Of a DNA stretch of 64,000 nucleotides, positions 45,740 to 54,486 are shown one piece after another. The notes under the pieces were generated by a model. That model saw nothing but the letters and a program-made list of their open reading frames with translations, did not search any database and was not told the DNA's origin. Origin of the DNA: Neobacillus sp. FSL H8-0543. GTDB taxonomy: Bacteria > Bacillota > Bacilli > Bacillales > Cytobacillaceae. The number at the start of each line of letters is the position of its first letter. The stretch's first letter is position 1. The DNA lies in contig NZ_CP151943.1 in the NCBI RefSeq assembly GCF_038592905.1, positions 5,220,501 through 5,284,500 of the forward strand, given 5' to 3'. Made by a program: the position numbers and the translations under genes.

Positions 45740-46007
45740 TATAACCATTGGCTGTGTTATTGGACATTGTTAATTTTGGTGTACCATCAGGAAAGTGCCA
45801 ATTTATAACGCTAATCCCTATGATTCAATACTTTCTTAATGAGCTTTGTATTTATTTGTCAACGTAAAATGGCTTCTAGTTTTGGATACTCAATTGCTTT
45901 ATCTATAGTAAATATTTTGAGTTAGACATGAGTATTTCAATCTTTTTTCAGACTCTTTTGATATTATTAAAGTAAACAGGACTGTAAATGAAGAAGGTGT
46001 GTACTTA
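45740..46007. other. Promoter region of the two-component genes
   Basis: No gene is seen. AT-rich sequence; TTGATATTATTAAAGTA near 45958 could hold a promoter, but no pair of boxes with correct spacing stands out. Confidence 0.25.
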
Positions 46008-46685
46008 ATGAATATCTTATTTGCAGAAGATGATGAGGGTTTAGGAAAGTTGATTTTCCATTTACTGAAGAAAGAATTTCACAGAGTGGATTGGGTAAAG
46101 GACGGTCAAAGTGCCTATGAATACGCCATGTTGACTAATTATGATGTGATAATTCTTGATTGGATGATGCCTCAACTATGTGGAATGGAAGCATGCAAAA
46201 ATATTAGAAAAAAAGGCTATAAAGGCGGAATTATATTTCTTACAGCCAAGGATTCTTTGGAGGATGTTGCCGGGATTAGACTCAGGTGCGGATGATTATC
46301 TTATCAAGCCTTTTAAGTTTGAGGAACTTGCAGCTAGGCTTCGGGCACTGTCGCGAAGGACTGAGAAACCTTTTGAAGAAATGCTTTCAATGGATGATTT
46401 GCATTTGCATCTAAATACACATGTTGTAAAACGTAATGGACAGGTAATTGAACTATCAAGGAAGGAATATGAGTTATTGGAATTAATGCTCCGTAACAAG
46501 CACCAAGTTCTAACTAGAGAAATTATTATTGAAAGAATTTGGGGTTTGAAGTGGATATAACAGAAAATGCTCTCGATGCTTTGGTTAAGCTGGTTCGGAA
46601 AAAAGTGGACTAGCCCGGCAAGCCCTCTATTATCAAGAATATTAGAGGCGTTGGCTATAAATTGAGGGAAACCAATGGAATTTAA
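46008..46685 (+). pseudogene. OmpR-family response regulator, frameshifted
   Basis: AAGGTG lies 8 nt before the ATG. The receiver domain reads MNILFAEDDEGLGKL and VIILDWMMPQLCG (phospho-acceptor Asp near 51), then after one extra G near 46272 continues SGADDYLIKPFKFEELAARL, and the winged-helix DNA-binding part reads ELSRKEYELLELM. A T is missing near 46544 and an in-frame TAG occurs near 46610; the gene would end RGVGYKLRETNGI at 46685. It overlaps the kinase gene start. It would control the adjacent redox genes; this is an inference. Confidence 0.85.
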
Positions 46686-47947
46686 ACCAGTTAAATCAAA
46701 ACTTAACCAGATTTATACAGGTTCGCTGCTATTTATTTTAATGATTTTTATCACGGTGTTATATATTTTTATTTCTGGAGCGATAAAAAATCAGGAAATC
46801 GAACAATTAAACCGTTTTTACGAAAAGGAAAAACATAAGAATTTGCAGAAGAGATATATAAAGACAAGCATGAGCGAGCAGAAGAAGAATATGAAGATGA
46901 TCATAAATATGAACATGTGGAATATAAACCGGAAAGGGATATGTTCTACTATGTAATTGATAGCAGTCTTAATATGGTAGAGGGAGAGGAGACAGTAAGT
47001 GGTTTAGCGCAGTATATCTGGGAAAAACCTCCATTCTCAATCTTCGAAATATATTGAAGAAGTAGAATGGAAGAAGACATCTGCTTTTAATAAATTATTC
47101 CCTCCGAAGATGATGAAATTTCCGGAACCGTCATCATCGGTATGGATATAACAGATGAAAAGCATTTAATTCAAAATATTATATTGATTCTCCTGCTACT
47201 AACTCTTTTGTTCAGTTTACTATTTGCCGTGGCAGGCAACTTTTTTGCAGGACAGGCAATGAAACCCATCCAGAAAGCCTTCCAAACCCAACGAAAATTT
47301 GTCTCAGATGCTTCACATGAACTTAGAACCCCTTGAGCATCTTTTATAGCTCTATAGATGTACTTGCCAGGGAGGAACAGGAGTATTTAAGCCCATTTGG
47401 GAGGCAGATTTTAGAGGATGTCAAAAATGAATCTGAAATGATGAATAAACTGCTCAATGATTTATTGTTTTTGGCAAGAAATGATCGGGGTATTGTTGAA
47501 TTGATTTAGAAGAACTGGATCTTTCCTCTCTTCTTCATTCTTTGTTAAATAGATTTAAAAGGATTGTTCCACCCCATTTGTCTCTTGATGATAAGATTCA
47601 AAAAGGCGTCGTTATGAAGGGAGACAAGGTCAGAATCCAGCAGCTAGTATATATATTATTAGACAATGCTGTTCGGTATACAAAGGAAGGTTCTATTACA
47701 TGTTCATTAACATTACAAGGAAAGGAAATAGTGATAGGTATAAAAGACACCGGACCTGGTATTCCTCAGGATGATATAAGCCATATTTTCGACCGTTTTT
47801 ATCGAGGGGATTTATCGAGAAAAAGATGGTTCAGGTCTTGGTCTGTCCATTGCGAAAACCATCATAGATGCCCATGGAGGGAAAATTGAAGTGAAAAGCG
47901 AGATGGGGAGAGGAACTGAATTTTTTATTAGCTTTAATAAAAAATAA
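46675..47947 (+). pseudogene. Sensor histidine kinase, multiply frameshifted
   Basis: Helix 1 is in LLFILMIFITVLYIFISG (residues 18-36) and helix 2 in LILLLLTLLFSLLFAVAG. Between them, in a second frame, lies a charged outside segment: FAEEIYKDKHERAEEEYED, then DHKYEHVEYKPERD. The H-box is FVSDASHELRTP, the N-box LLDNAVRYT and the G1 box DTGPGIPQ; after the last break SGLGLSIAK follows. I count at least seven breaks (near 46850, 47030, 47095, 47335, 47505, 47817 and one more). The TGA after LRTP is such a break (one T missing). Acidic and His-rich sensor loops often bind metal ions. Confidence 0.8.
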
Positions 47948-47976
47948 AAACGCCGGTATTTTTTACGGCGTTTTTT
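47946..47976. terminator. Bidirectional terminator
   Basis: AAAAACGCCG pairs with CGGCGTTTTTT between the convergent kinase and ferric-reductase-like genes. Confidence 0.88.
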
Positions 47977-48004
47977 CACCACTCCTTTTTTGCTATTCTT
48001 TGAT

Positions 48005-48536
48005 TCACTGCGGCTCTCTAGATACCGAAAAAGCCATTAGGATCATAACCAAAATGATCCCTCCACCATATACGGAGGCAGCCCATGGTTGAGCAGAATC
48101 TGTGCCAATGAGGATGCCATGGAGGATCATCAGGATCCATGCAGGTATAACGAGAAAGTGAATCCTTTTCCATAATGCACGTCCTAATGTTTTTATGAAA
48201 AAATCTGATGTGGCCAGTGTCAGCAAAAATAAATAATAGGATATTGTGCCGAGTGCTGAAAAGACCGGGTCATTTTTGGCTAAAAATGGGATAAATATTT
48301 CTCGGATTTGATAAGGAACATATTGATCCATCAAAAGTAATACAGCATGAAATACAACCGTCAGCATTCCTGTCCATCCACTTATTTTATGCATTTCCAG
48401 CAGAAGCAGCTTTTGTTTTTTTGAGACTGAATAAACGGCTCATCAAACCAGCTGCGACGGAAAATGTAAAAAGGAAATAGGCCAGAAAGCCGGATGTACG
48501 GATTAAATTCCAAGTGGAAAGCAAATCAAAGTTCAT
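48005..48536 (-). pseudogene. Ferric-reductase-like membrane protein, one frameshift
   Basis: From the ATG at 48536 the first frame reads NFDLLSTWNLIRTSGFLAYF and reaches an A7 run near 48427; removing one A continues as KLLLLEMHKISGWTGML into a 129-codon frame that ends at 48005. The joined protein of about 177 residues has five to six helices with His residues in helices (MHKISG, VFHAVLLL, RIHFLVIP, LHGILIG), fitting the heme-binding ferric reductase-like domain (MsrQ/YedZ-like). It would pass electrons across the membrane. It is the last gene of a minus-strand operon with the flavin transferase. Confidence 0.75.
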
Positions 48537-49467
48537 TTTTCACATCCTTGAATCTCAATTTCTCCACTTGTTTTCACAAGAATACAACTAAATTTAGGAC
48601 TGATCTTTGAAGAACTGATTTTACAGTCTTCATATTGTCCATAAAACATATTTTTGCGCTGACTTCAGCGTCCAGGCAATGCTCCGTCAGAACCGTTGCT
48701 TGGACTATATCTGTAGCTGCAGGCATTCCGGTTCTTCCATCCAAAATATGATGTTTTTGGACTCACCCTGCATCCAGCTTCTATAAATGATATTGGATGT
48801 TGCAATTCCTCCATTTTTGATAAAAAAACCGATATGTTTTTCTTCGTCAAAAGGGTCCATAACTCCAATTTTCCAGGTTTTATCGCCATTTGACCACATT
48901 GCCATATCACCGCCTCCGTCGACAATTCCGTACTTGCTGTGAGTGTGCTTTGCAACCATTTAGAGACAGCTTCTACGGCATAGCCTTTAACCAATCCCGC
49001 CAAGGTCAATTTTTTGATCGGTTTTCTTAATGATCTGACAGCCTTCTTTAAAAAATAGGAGCCTTCCATTTATTTTGATATTGGATAATTGTCGCTTCAT
49101 GATGGGCAGTCTTAAAGGGAAGGATTGATTATAACCGTGTGCTTCCAGCTGTGTCAGTATATAGGGCGAAAATCGTCCCCCCGTTATCAACCGATATTTC
49201 TCAGCCTTTCTTAAAAGGTCAAAAAGAATGGGGGAAACAACGACAACTGAATCCCTTTTTGCTTCATTTAATCTTCTTAATTCATTGTCACTGCGAAATC
49301 TTGAAAATTCCCGATCCATATATTGGAGAAAGGATATGATTGTTTTTTTCCAATGCGTGTGATTTTCATTAGAAATCGCCATGTAAAAGGAAGTATTCAT
49401 GATATTCAATCGAACAGAATCCATCATATTTTCATTATGTTCTTCTAGTAATACGGTCACTTTCATC
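48533..49467 (-). pseudogene. ApbE-like FAD:protein FMN transferase, frameshifted
   Basis: ApbE enzymes attach FMN to Thr or Ser of exported redox proteins. The pieces read FYMAISNENHTHWKK, YMDREFSRFRSDNELRRLNE (family core), SGxFSPYILTQLEAHGYN-like sequence, KIDLGGI, KGYAVEAVSKWLQS, then VDGGGDMAMWSNG, NIIYRSWMQG, HHILDGRTGMPA and ATVLTEHCLDAEV. The catalytic GGIxKGYA and metal-binding LDGRTG parts are therefore kept. Breaks occur near 48990, 48880, 48735 and 48600. The likely end overlaps the ferric-reductase-like start (ATGA). The exact N-terminus is uncertain because it overlaps the upstream small gene. Confidence 0.75.
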
Positions 49468-49689
49468 TTCCCTTTGGTAATCATTTGCTTGAAAAGAAAA
49501 ATCGCTCCAATCAAGCTGGACAAGCTCTTTTTCCCGTTTACTCATAGAATCACTTATGTCTGCTGCTGTTAGTGTTGTATTCATTTTATCAGTAGGATTT
49601 GGATTATTGTTTAATTGACCGATCACAAAAGCAGAAAATGCAGCCCCTGAGATTCCGACAATCCATTTTGCTTTATTGTTCACTTTCAT
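49435..49689 (-). CDS. Small single-helix membrane protein
   Basis: An 84-residue protein with one membrane segment (WIVGISGAAFSAFVIGQL, residues 9-26) and a hydrophilic outside part. AGAGGTGAAA precedes the ATG. It lies between the acidic stalk-domain gene and the ApbE-like gene and overlaps the latter by about 30 nt in another frame. I do not recognise it. Given the breaks nearby, its C-terminus could be altered, and it may once have been longer. It could be an accessory part or a flavinylation target, but no clear [S/T]GAT motif is seen. Confidence 0.55.
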   Translation of the reverse strand: MKVNNKAKWIVGISGAAFSAFVIGQLNNNPNPTDKMNTTLTAADISDSMSKREKELVQLDWSDFSFQANDYQREDESDRITRRT

Positions 49690-49702
49690 ACAGTTTCACC
49701 TC

Positions 49703-50374
49703 TTATAAAATTTCTTTAAGTGTAATGGTTCCTTTTTCTTCATTCCAGTTCACTCTATAACCGAATGCGTTTGCTATCACTGATATGGGCAGAAAGATAG
49801 AGTTCTCAAAATGAAGAGCTTTTGCAGGCATTGGCGTTTTAACCATATTCTCATAAGCTGCATTTGAACCTGCACGGACAAACAGTTCCTCCTTATCATT
49901 TGAAATCTCAAGAATCTGGCTTTGCTTGTAAAATTTGTACTTAATACCAAAAAGCTGGGCCATTTTTTCACCTGAAACGAGCAATTGGCCGTTTACGGGT
50001 ACCACATAAAGACTTTCACTTTTTCCGTTCATTTCAACTGGAACTTCTTTAGCCTCCTGAAAAGGAAGATTTTCTGTTAAGAAAGTGCTTGTATCTTTTG
50101 TCCAAACATTCCAATACGATTGTTGAAGTTGAGTTTCTTGATAGAGGGTACGTTGTTCGGCTTCCGCCGAGTCATCGTCATCTTGCCATTCATATTCCTC
50201 ATCGACCCAATTATCATACTCTTCATCATCATCCCACTCATCTCTTTCATAGCTTTCATGCTCCTCATGTTCGTCACGACCATAATCGTCATCAGCCTTT
50301 ACAATATTGACTGATTGAAAAATCAGAAAGAGAACGAACAGCGATAGGGTCCACTTAAATATCCTTGTTTTCAC
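49703..50374 (-). CDS. Secreted acidic protein with stalk (copper amine oxidase N-like) domain
   Basis: A 223-residue exported protein. The signal peptide (residues 1-27) ends near VKADDD. Residues 28-75 are extremely acidic with His and Tyr (DEHEEHESYERDEWDDDEE). The rest is a stalk-type beta domain known from the copper amine oxidase N-terminal family: VPVNGQLLVSGEKMAQLFG and LPISVIANAFGYRVNWNEE. GTG start with AAGGAGGTGG upstream. It is the first gene of the minus-strand operon with the small protein, ApbE and the ferric-reductase-like protein. The acidic part could bind cations. Confidence 0.8.
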   Translation of the reverse strand: MKTRIFKWTLSLFVLFLIFQSVNIVKADDDYGRDEHEEHESYERDEWDDDEEYDNWVDEEYEWQDDDDSAEAEQRTLYQETQLQQSYWNVWTKDTSTFLTENLPFQEAKEVPVEMNGKSESLYVVPVNGQLLVSGEKMAQLFGIKYKFYKQSQILEISNDKEELFVRAGSNAAYENMVKTPMPAKALHFENSIFLPISVIANAFGYRVNWNEEKGTITLKEIL

Positions 50375-50521
50375 CTATTCCACCTCCTTGTAAAACATAT
50401 TAATCATTATTTCTGAAAAAAAAATGAAAGTCGGAAATAATAAACAAAATGTTTTTCAGACGTTTTTCATTTTCAGAGTCTATTCTAAAGACATTAAATC
50501 GTTATTTATAAGGAGATTTTT

Positions 50522-51073
50522 ATGAAGAATTTGAAAATGTTTCTCATCTCAATTTTATTTGTCTTTGGACTTAGTTACGTAGTAATAGAAAGCAACCAGG
50601 TTTCGGCAGATGATGATTTTGAAGAAAAATATGAAATCCATGAGGAGGATGATGACGAAGAAGGAACTTATGAAGAAATAGGCAAAACGATTGGCTGGGG
50701 TACGGTCATTGCAATGGGAGCTGCTGGGTTAATATTTCCGATTAGAAGATCAGCGAAATGGATCATAACAAATTATCCAAAATCGAAAAACATTTTTATA
50801 TCTATTTCTAAGTTTTTGGGAAAATATCATTTGTATTTAGGATTAATTGCCTTGGCATTGAGTATTTTTCATGGAGTTGCTATGTATCTGAGTGAAGGGA
50901 AATTGGAAAGTGAAGGGATTATTGGATTAGGAGCAGTCATTTTTATGATGATTGCTGGCATTCTTGGAACGGTCTTATTCAGGAACAAAAAAGTGAACAT
51001 TCTTCGAACCACACATACGACTTTGATAGCTTTTGCACTTCTTATCGGATTTGTTCATATAATTACCTCCTAG
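50522..51073 (+). CDS. Cytochrome-b-like membrane protein with acidic N-terminal segment
   Basis: A 183-residue protein. A signal-like helix (5-25) is followed by an acidic stretch (DDDFEEKYEIHEEDDDEE) and then four helices. Helices contain His residues placed as in diheme b-type or ferric reductase-like proteins: KYHLYLGLIALALSIFHG and LRTTHTTLIAFALL, GFVHII. I infer heme binding from those pairs. AAGGAG precedes the ATG. It is divergent from the acidic stalk-protein operon, with 147 nt between them, and shares the acidic segment style with it and with the broken sensor kinase. Function unknown, likely membrane electron transfer. Confidence 0.65.
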   Translation: MKNLKMFLISILFVFGLSYVVIESNQVSADDDFEEKYEIHEEDDDEEGTYEEIGKTIGWGTVIAMGAAGLIFPIRRSAKWIITNYPKSKNIFISISKFLGKYHLYLGLIALALSIFHGVAMYLSEGKLESEGIIGLGAVIFMMIAGILGTVLFRNKKVNILRTTHTTLIAFALLIGFVHIITS

Positions 51074-51136
51074 TTTAATATGGATCTTCAACAAACGTTG
51101 AACGTATAGGGAATTTATCACCAGAACAGCTTAAAA

Positions 51137-51166
51137 AGCACTCTGTTAGTTAACTAACAGAGTGCT
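51137..51166. repeat. Perfect 30-nt palindrome
   Basis: AGCACTCTGTTAGTT is followed directly by its reverse complement. As RNA it could form a hairpin with AACTAAC at the tip. No T run follows, so it is a weak terminator at best for the cytochrome-like gene. Confidence 0.75.
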
Positions 51167-51180
51167 AAAGTTCAAAAGAG

Positions 51181-51240
51181 AAGGGATGAGGAGACTCCAG
51201 ACTGCCCGAGGAAAGCGAAGTGCCTGAAGCTCCAATAACA
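51181..51240. repeat. Candidate dispersed Bacillus intergenic element
   Basis: The stretch with GGGATGAGGAGACTCC, GCCCGAGGAAAGCGAAGTGCC and TGAAGCTCC resembles a GC-richer intergenic element (GAGGAGGCT...CGGAAAGCGAG...TGAAGC) that I recall from many Bacillaceae genomes. Only one copy is in this window, so the repeat nature cannot be shown here. Confidence 0.4.
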
Positions 51241-51264
51241 GTCAAGCTTAACACACCCTTATAA

Positions 51265-52029
51265 TTAAATAGGAATAGACAGATAACCACCGATAAATAA
51301 AAGGATTATTACAAATGCATGCACAAAAATGGCAGGCAGGATACTATTTGACTTAACCGTTAAAAGGCCAAAAAGAAGTCCCATTAAGATATAAACAAAC
51401 GTTAGATGTAACGAAAATCCATACATTGTCGTGTTAATTCCAAAGCCAATACTTGTGACAAGTATGCCTATTCTGGCATTAGTTATTTTAATAATATGCG
51501 TTAACAGAATCCCCCGCCAGATGATCTCCTCAAAAATAGCGCGGGTGCTTGAGAATAATAAAAGTGAAAAAAATGTTTTGGTACCACCATGACGATTAAA
51601 ATACACTAGAAGGCTACCAAGACCGATGATTGAAAGCGTCAAAAGAAAGACCTTGATTGGCACCGCCCGAAATAAGCTTAAAGAAGGTACCGTAATATAA
51701 TGACTTATCTTTATTTTGAATTTCATGATAACATAATAACTGGTAATAATTGGGATGATTAATAACAGTTGACTGACAATTAGCTGTTTATATGGAGTTA
51801 AATGGGCTCCATCTAAGAATATATCAAAGTAAAAAAGGATCAAATGACCACTAAAGAATGAAATAATCAACCAGGAAAAAAGGCGATTTTTTTCCTTAAA
51901 AAAGCCAAGTAGAAGTAATAATATAAAAAGGGATAGGAAAAATACCATGTAATAGCTTCTGCTAAATAAATAGGTAAAGAGAATAAATAATAAACAAAGG
52001 AAAAGACCCTCATACTTCATTTGTTTCAT
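51265..52029 (-). CDS. CPBP-family intramembrane metalloprotease
   Basis: A 254-residue membrane protein with about seven helices. The CPBP (CAAX protease and bacteriocin-processing) motifs are present: EEIIWRG (EExxxR, near residue 170), FGINTTMYGFSLH and AIFVHAFV with the metal-binding His residues. Such proteins process peptides or protect against bacteriocins in Firmicutes; the substrate is not known. It is followed by or shares a transcript with capA, which lies upstream by 40 nt on the same strand, with a terminator between. Confidence 0.85.
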   Translation of the reverse strand: MKQMKYEGLFLCLLFILFTYLFSRSYYMVFFLSLFILLLLLGFFKEKNRLFSWLIISFFSGHLILFYFDIFLDGAHLTPYKQLIVSQLLLIIPIITSYYVIMKFKIKISHYITVPSLSLFRAVPIKVFLLTLSIIGLGSLLVYFNRHGGTKTFFSLLLFSSTRAIFEEIIWRGILLTHIIKITNARIGILVTSIGFGINTTMYGFSLHLTFVYILMGLLFGLLTVKSNSILPAIFVHAFVIILLFIGGYLSIPI

Positions 52030-52049
52030 AGAAAACCGCCTTCCAAAAG

Positions 52050-52080
52050 ACCTAATAAAAGGCTCCGTATTAACGGAGCC
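52050..52080 (-). terminator. Terminator overlapping the end of capA
   Basis: On the minus strand GGCTCCGT pairs with ACGGAGCC and is followed by TTTTATT. The first arm encodes the last codons and stop of the capA-like gene. Confidence 0.85.
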
Positions 52081-53221
52081 ACTGTACCATATGTTCTTTT
52101 ATTTCTTCATATTTCGCTGCTGCATTTTTTAGACCGTGTGAACCTGCTGATTCTAATGGAACCACCCGGTAATTTTTATATCTTTGATTTGTGACATATG
52201 TGGGAAAGAAAGCTGGATTTGATAATTCAATAGTCGTTTCCTGCTCTGAAACATGTTTAGTTATTTCTACTGTTGCCATGCCGCCGATATCCTTATAGTC
52301 CAGTGATTGACCTGAAATGAAATTACCTAATGAATAAATCACAAAGGTTTTTCGTCCATCCTCCGTTTCAATCCAATCCATTGGCTGCAATACGTGGGGG
52401 TGGGATCCAAAGATAATGTCAACTCCTTCATTTGCAAGGAAATTAGCCAAATCTTTTTGTTCATCCGTCGGGTATAGCTGGTATTCATTTCCCCAATGAA
52501 TACTCATAACAACAACATCTGCTTGTTCCTTAGCACGATGAATCTCTTCCTTCATGATATCGCGATTGATAAGATTGACCAGAAAGTCCTTTCCATCTGG
52601 AACAGGAATACCATTTGTCCCATAGGTGTAGGATAGAAAGGCAAGTTTGATGCCATTTTTATTCAAGATTCTTAAGTTTTGGCGATCCTGTTCATTTAAA
52701 AAGCTACCAACATGCGGCAAACCTATACTGTTTAAATATTCTGTAGCTGAAAGTATCCCTCTTTCTCCTTTATCCAAAGTGTGATTATTTGCAAGGGAAA
52801 CAATATCTACACCAGTATTTACTAGGGCATCCGCCACTTCATGCGGGCTATTAAAGGTGGGATAACTGGAAACACCAATATCTAATCCGCCTAACATACT
52901 TTCCTGATTAGCGGTTAAAATATCAGGTTTTTGAAGTACACCATTAACATTTTCAAACATAGGATTAAAATTATATTTCGTTCCATTAAAGGCGTCATTA
53001 TAAACAGTGTCATGAATAAGGATATCACCAATGGCTCCAATAGTAAGTTTTTCAGTAATACTCCGTCCTAATATAAATTGCTCTCGAAGGGAATGTTCTT
53101 TTGCAGGATGTACCTCCGCTTGAACAGCAGAGTTTTTTTGCTGCTGAATGAGCATGACGGAAGCTAAGATGATGCATGTTGAGATGATAAGTACTGATGA
53201 AACGATAAATTTTTTATTCAT
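52070..53221 (-). CDS. CapA-family metallophosphatase-like protein
   Basis: A 383-residue protein with an N-terminal membrane anchor (residues 5-25) and an outside CapA/PgsA domain. GAIGDILIHDTVYNDAF, LANNHTLDKG, MSIHWGNEYQLYP and GSHPHVLQPMDW carry the metal-binding Asp, Asn and His residues of this calcineurin-like family. CapA proteins take part in polyglutamate capsule synthesis, but stand-alone copies without capBC are common and have unknown roles; no capB or capC is here. The start at 53221 has AAGGAG upstream, which overlaps an in-frame ATG at 53236. Confidence 0.85.
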   Translation of the reverse strand: MNKKFIVSSVLIISTCIILASVMLIQQQKNSAVQAEVHPAKEHSLREQFILGRSITEKLTIGAIGDILIHDTVYNDAFNGTKYNFNPMFENVNGVLQKPDILTANQESMLGGLDIGVSSYPTFNSPHEVADALVNTGVDIVSLANNHTLDKGERGILSATEYLNSIGLPHVGSFLNEQDRQNLRILNKNGIKLAFLSYTYGTNGIPVPDGKDFLVNLINRDIMKEEIHRAKEQADVVVMSIHWGNEYQLYPTDEQKDLANFLANEGVDIIFGSHPHVLQPMDWIETEDGRKTFVIYSLGNFISGQSLDYKDIGGMATVEITKHVSEQETTIELSNPAFFPTYVTNQRYKNYRVVPLESAGSHGLKNAAAKYEEIKEHMVQWLR

Positions 53222-53329
53222 ATGTTTCTCCTTCATTCGCTAATTTGCGAGCAAATTCATTTAAATCCTTCTTGCTTTCCTATAATATATTTAAGAACAA
53301 TCTTTCATGAAAAATAAGGAGTGTCAATC

Positions 53330-53620
53330 GTGTTTACTATAACTGGAAGTGCTCACAAAGTATTAATTCAAACAATTGAAAAAGAAAGGCATACACCTGA
53401 TGAGATATTGTACCTCCGGTTAAGCATGGGTATTGGTTGAGGCGGACCAAAATTAAAGCTGTCTCTGGAAGAGCAGACCATTAAAGGTGACCTCACCTAT
53501 CCTTTTGAGGAATTAACAATTATCATCCATGAAAATGAATATGTTTACTTTGACCATACAAAGCTTGATTATGTACAGGATGTATTAGGAAAGTACCATT
53601 TTCAGTTATTAAAAATATAA
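53330..53620 (+). CDS. yneR: HesB/IscA-like selenoprotein, YneR ortholog (Sec37)
   Basis: From the GTG at 53330 (AAGGAGTG 6 nt upstream) the frame reads LRLSMGIG, TGA, GGPKLKLSLE and ends at a TAA at 53620: 96 residues with Sec at 37. GxGxGGPKxxL with Cys or Sec before GGP is the pattern of HesB-like proteins, an IscA-related family, and Sec-containing members are known. The place, between yneQ and plsY(yneS), is that of B. subtilis yneR, which supports orthology. C-terminal Cys residues that bind clusters in IscA are absent, so it is unlikely to be a classic Fe-S carrier. Without reading UGA as Sec it would look like a broken gene. Confidence 0.88.
53459..53476 (+). promoter_or_regulatory. 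Candidate SECIS element of the HesB-like gene
   Basis: CTG-CTCT and AGAG-CAG pair around a GGA loop, with a single bulged T at 53462, starting 18 nt after the UGA. A bulged U below a G-containing apical loop is the key feature of the E. coli fdhF SECIS. Confidence 0.7.
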
Positions 53621-53708
53621 AAATTAAGACGCATGTACTATCCTATCATAACAAAAGAACCGAAAAAATTACAATATCTGCAATCTAAAAAGCTGTACAA
53701 AACCATAA

Positions 53709-53739
53709 GAAAAACGAGAGATCAATTCTCTCGTTTTTC
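53709..53739. terminator. Bidirectional terminator
   Basis: GAAAAACGAGAG is the exact reverse complement of CTCTCGTTTTTC, between the convergent yneR and plsY genes. Confidence 0.93.
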
Positions 53740-53745
53740 TTTGTC

Positions 53746-54333
53746 TCAAAGCCATTTTATTTTTGGTTCGGTTTTATTTTTTATTCGTGTGATATTCGCA
53801 CGATGTCGGTAAATCACAAACGACGCTAATAGTGTAACAGCAATTAGTAAGGGGATGTCCCAATCGATAATTGCATAAATTACAGCGCAAACACCTGCAA
53901 GCATAGAGGATAATGAGACATATTTTGTTATGTATAAAGTTAAGAAAAAGACCACAAAGATGGTTAAAAACATCAATGGTGCAGCAAACAATAAAACACC
54001 GCCAGACGTGGCAACGGCTTTTCCTCCGCGAAACCCGGCAAAAATTGGATAAGTGTGACCGATAACAGCGGAAACTCCTGCAAGTAAAGGATTCATGTCC
54101 TCTAGGCCGAAAAGAACAGGTAATGAAGCTGCTAGTGTACCTTTTAAGATATCAGCAAGGGTTACAGCTATACCCGCTTTTACTCCTAATGTCCGGAAGG
54201 TGTTTGTTCCCCCTAAATTTCCACTACCGTGCTCACGAATATCTGTCTTATAAAAAACTTTACCGATGATTAAACCGGAAGGGATGGAACCAACTAAATA
54301 GGCTAGTACCAAAACAAGAATAATTTGAACCAT
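53746..54333 (-). CDS. plsY: Glycerol-3-phosphate acyltransferase PlsY
   Basis: A 195-residue membrane enzyme that transfers acyl from acyl-phosphate to glycerol-3-phosphate, the first step of phospholipid synthesis. [33 protein letters not shown] and the last-loop [16 protein letters not shown] are PlsY hallmarks. The start at 54333 has GAAGGAGAA upstream; the frame is open to 54405 without a ribosome site. It is yneS of B. subtilis and normally sits just before parE-parC, from which it is transcribed divergently. Confidence 0.96.
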   Translation of the reverse strand: MVQIILVLVLAYLVGSIPSGLIIGKVFYKTDIREHGSGNLGGTNTFRTLGVKAGIAVTLADILKGTLAASLPVLFGLEDMNPLLAGVSAVIGHTYPIFAGFRGGKAVATSGGVLLFAAPLMFLTIFVVFFLTLYITKYVSLSSMLAGVCAVIYAIIDWDIPLLIAVTLLASFVIYRHRANITRIKNKTEPKIKWL

Positions 54334-54486
54334 ATACGATTTCTCCTTCAATAAATGATGCAGTTTATCTATTTTACCATGGAATGGCCAAAAAACACCA
54401 TTCAAGGTATTAATATTCTCAATATCAAAAATGCCTTCTCAAATTGATGATGATACCTTACCATAGAGGGGAGGGGGAAAGAGAAA

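Noticed and set aside
47330-47340. UGA after LRTP in the histidine kinase as a selenocysteine codon
   Set aside because: One missing T explains it; the next frame continues as the usual LSIF after the H-box.
50089-50314. Plus-strand frames opposite the acidic stalk-protein gene
   Set aside because: They mirror the biased acidic codons of the minus-strand gene and have no ribosome site.
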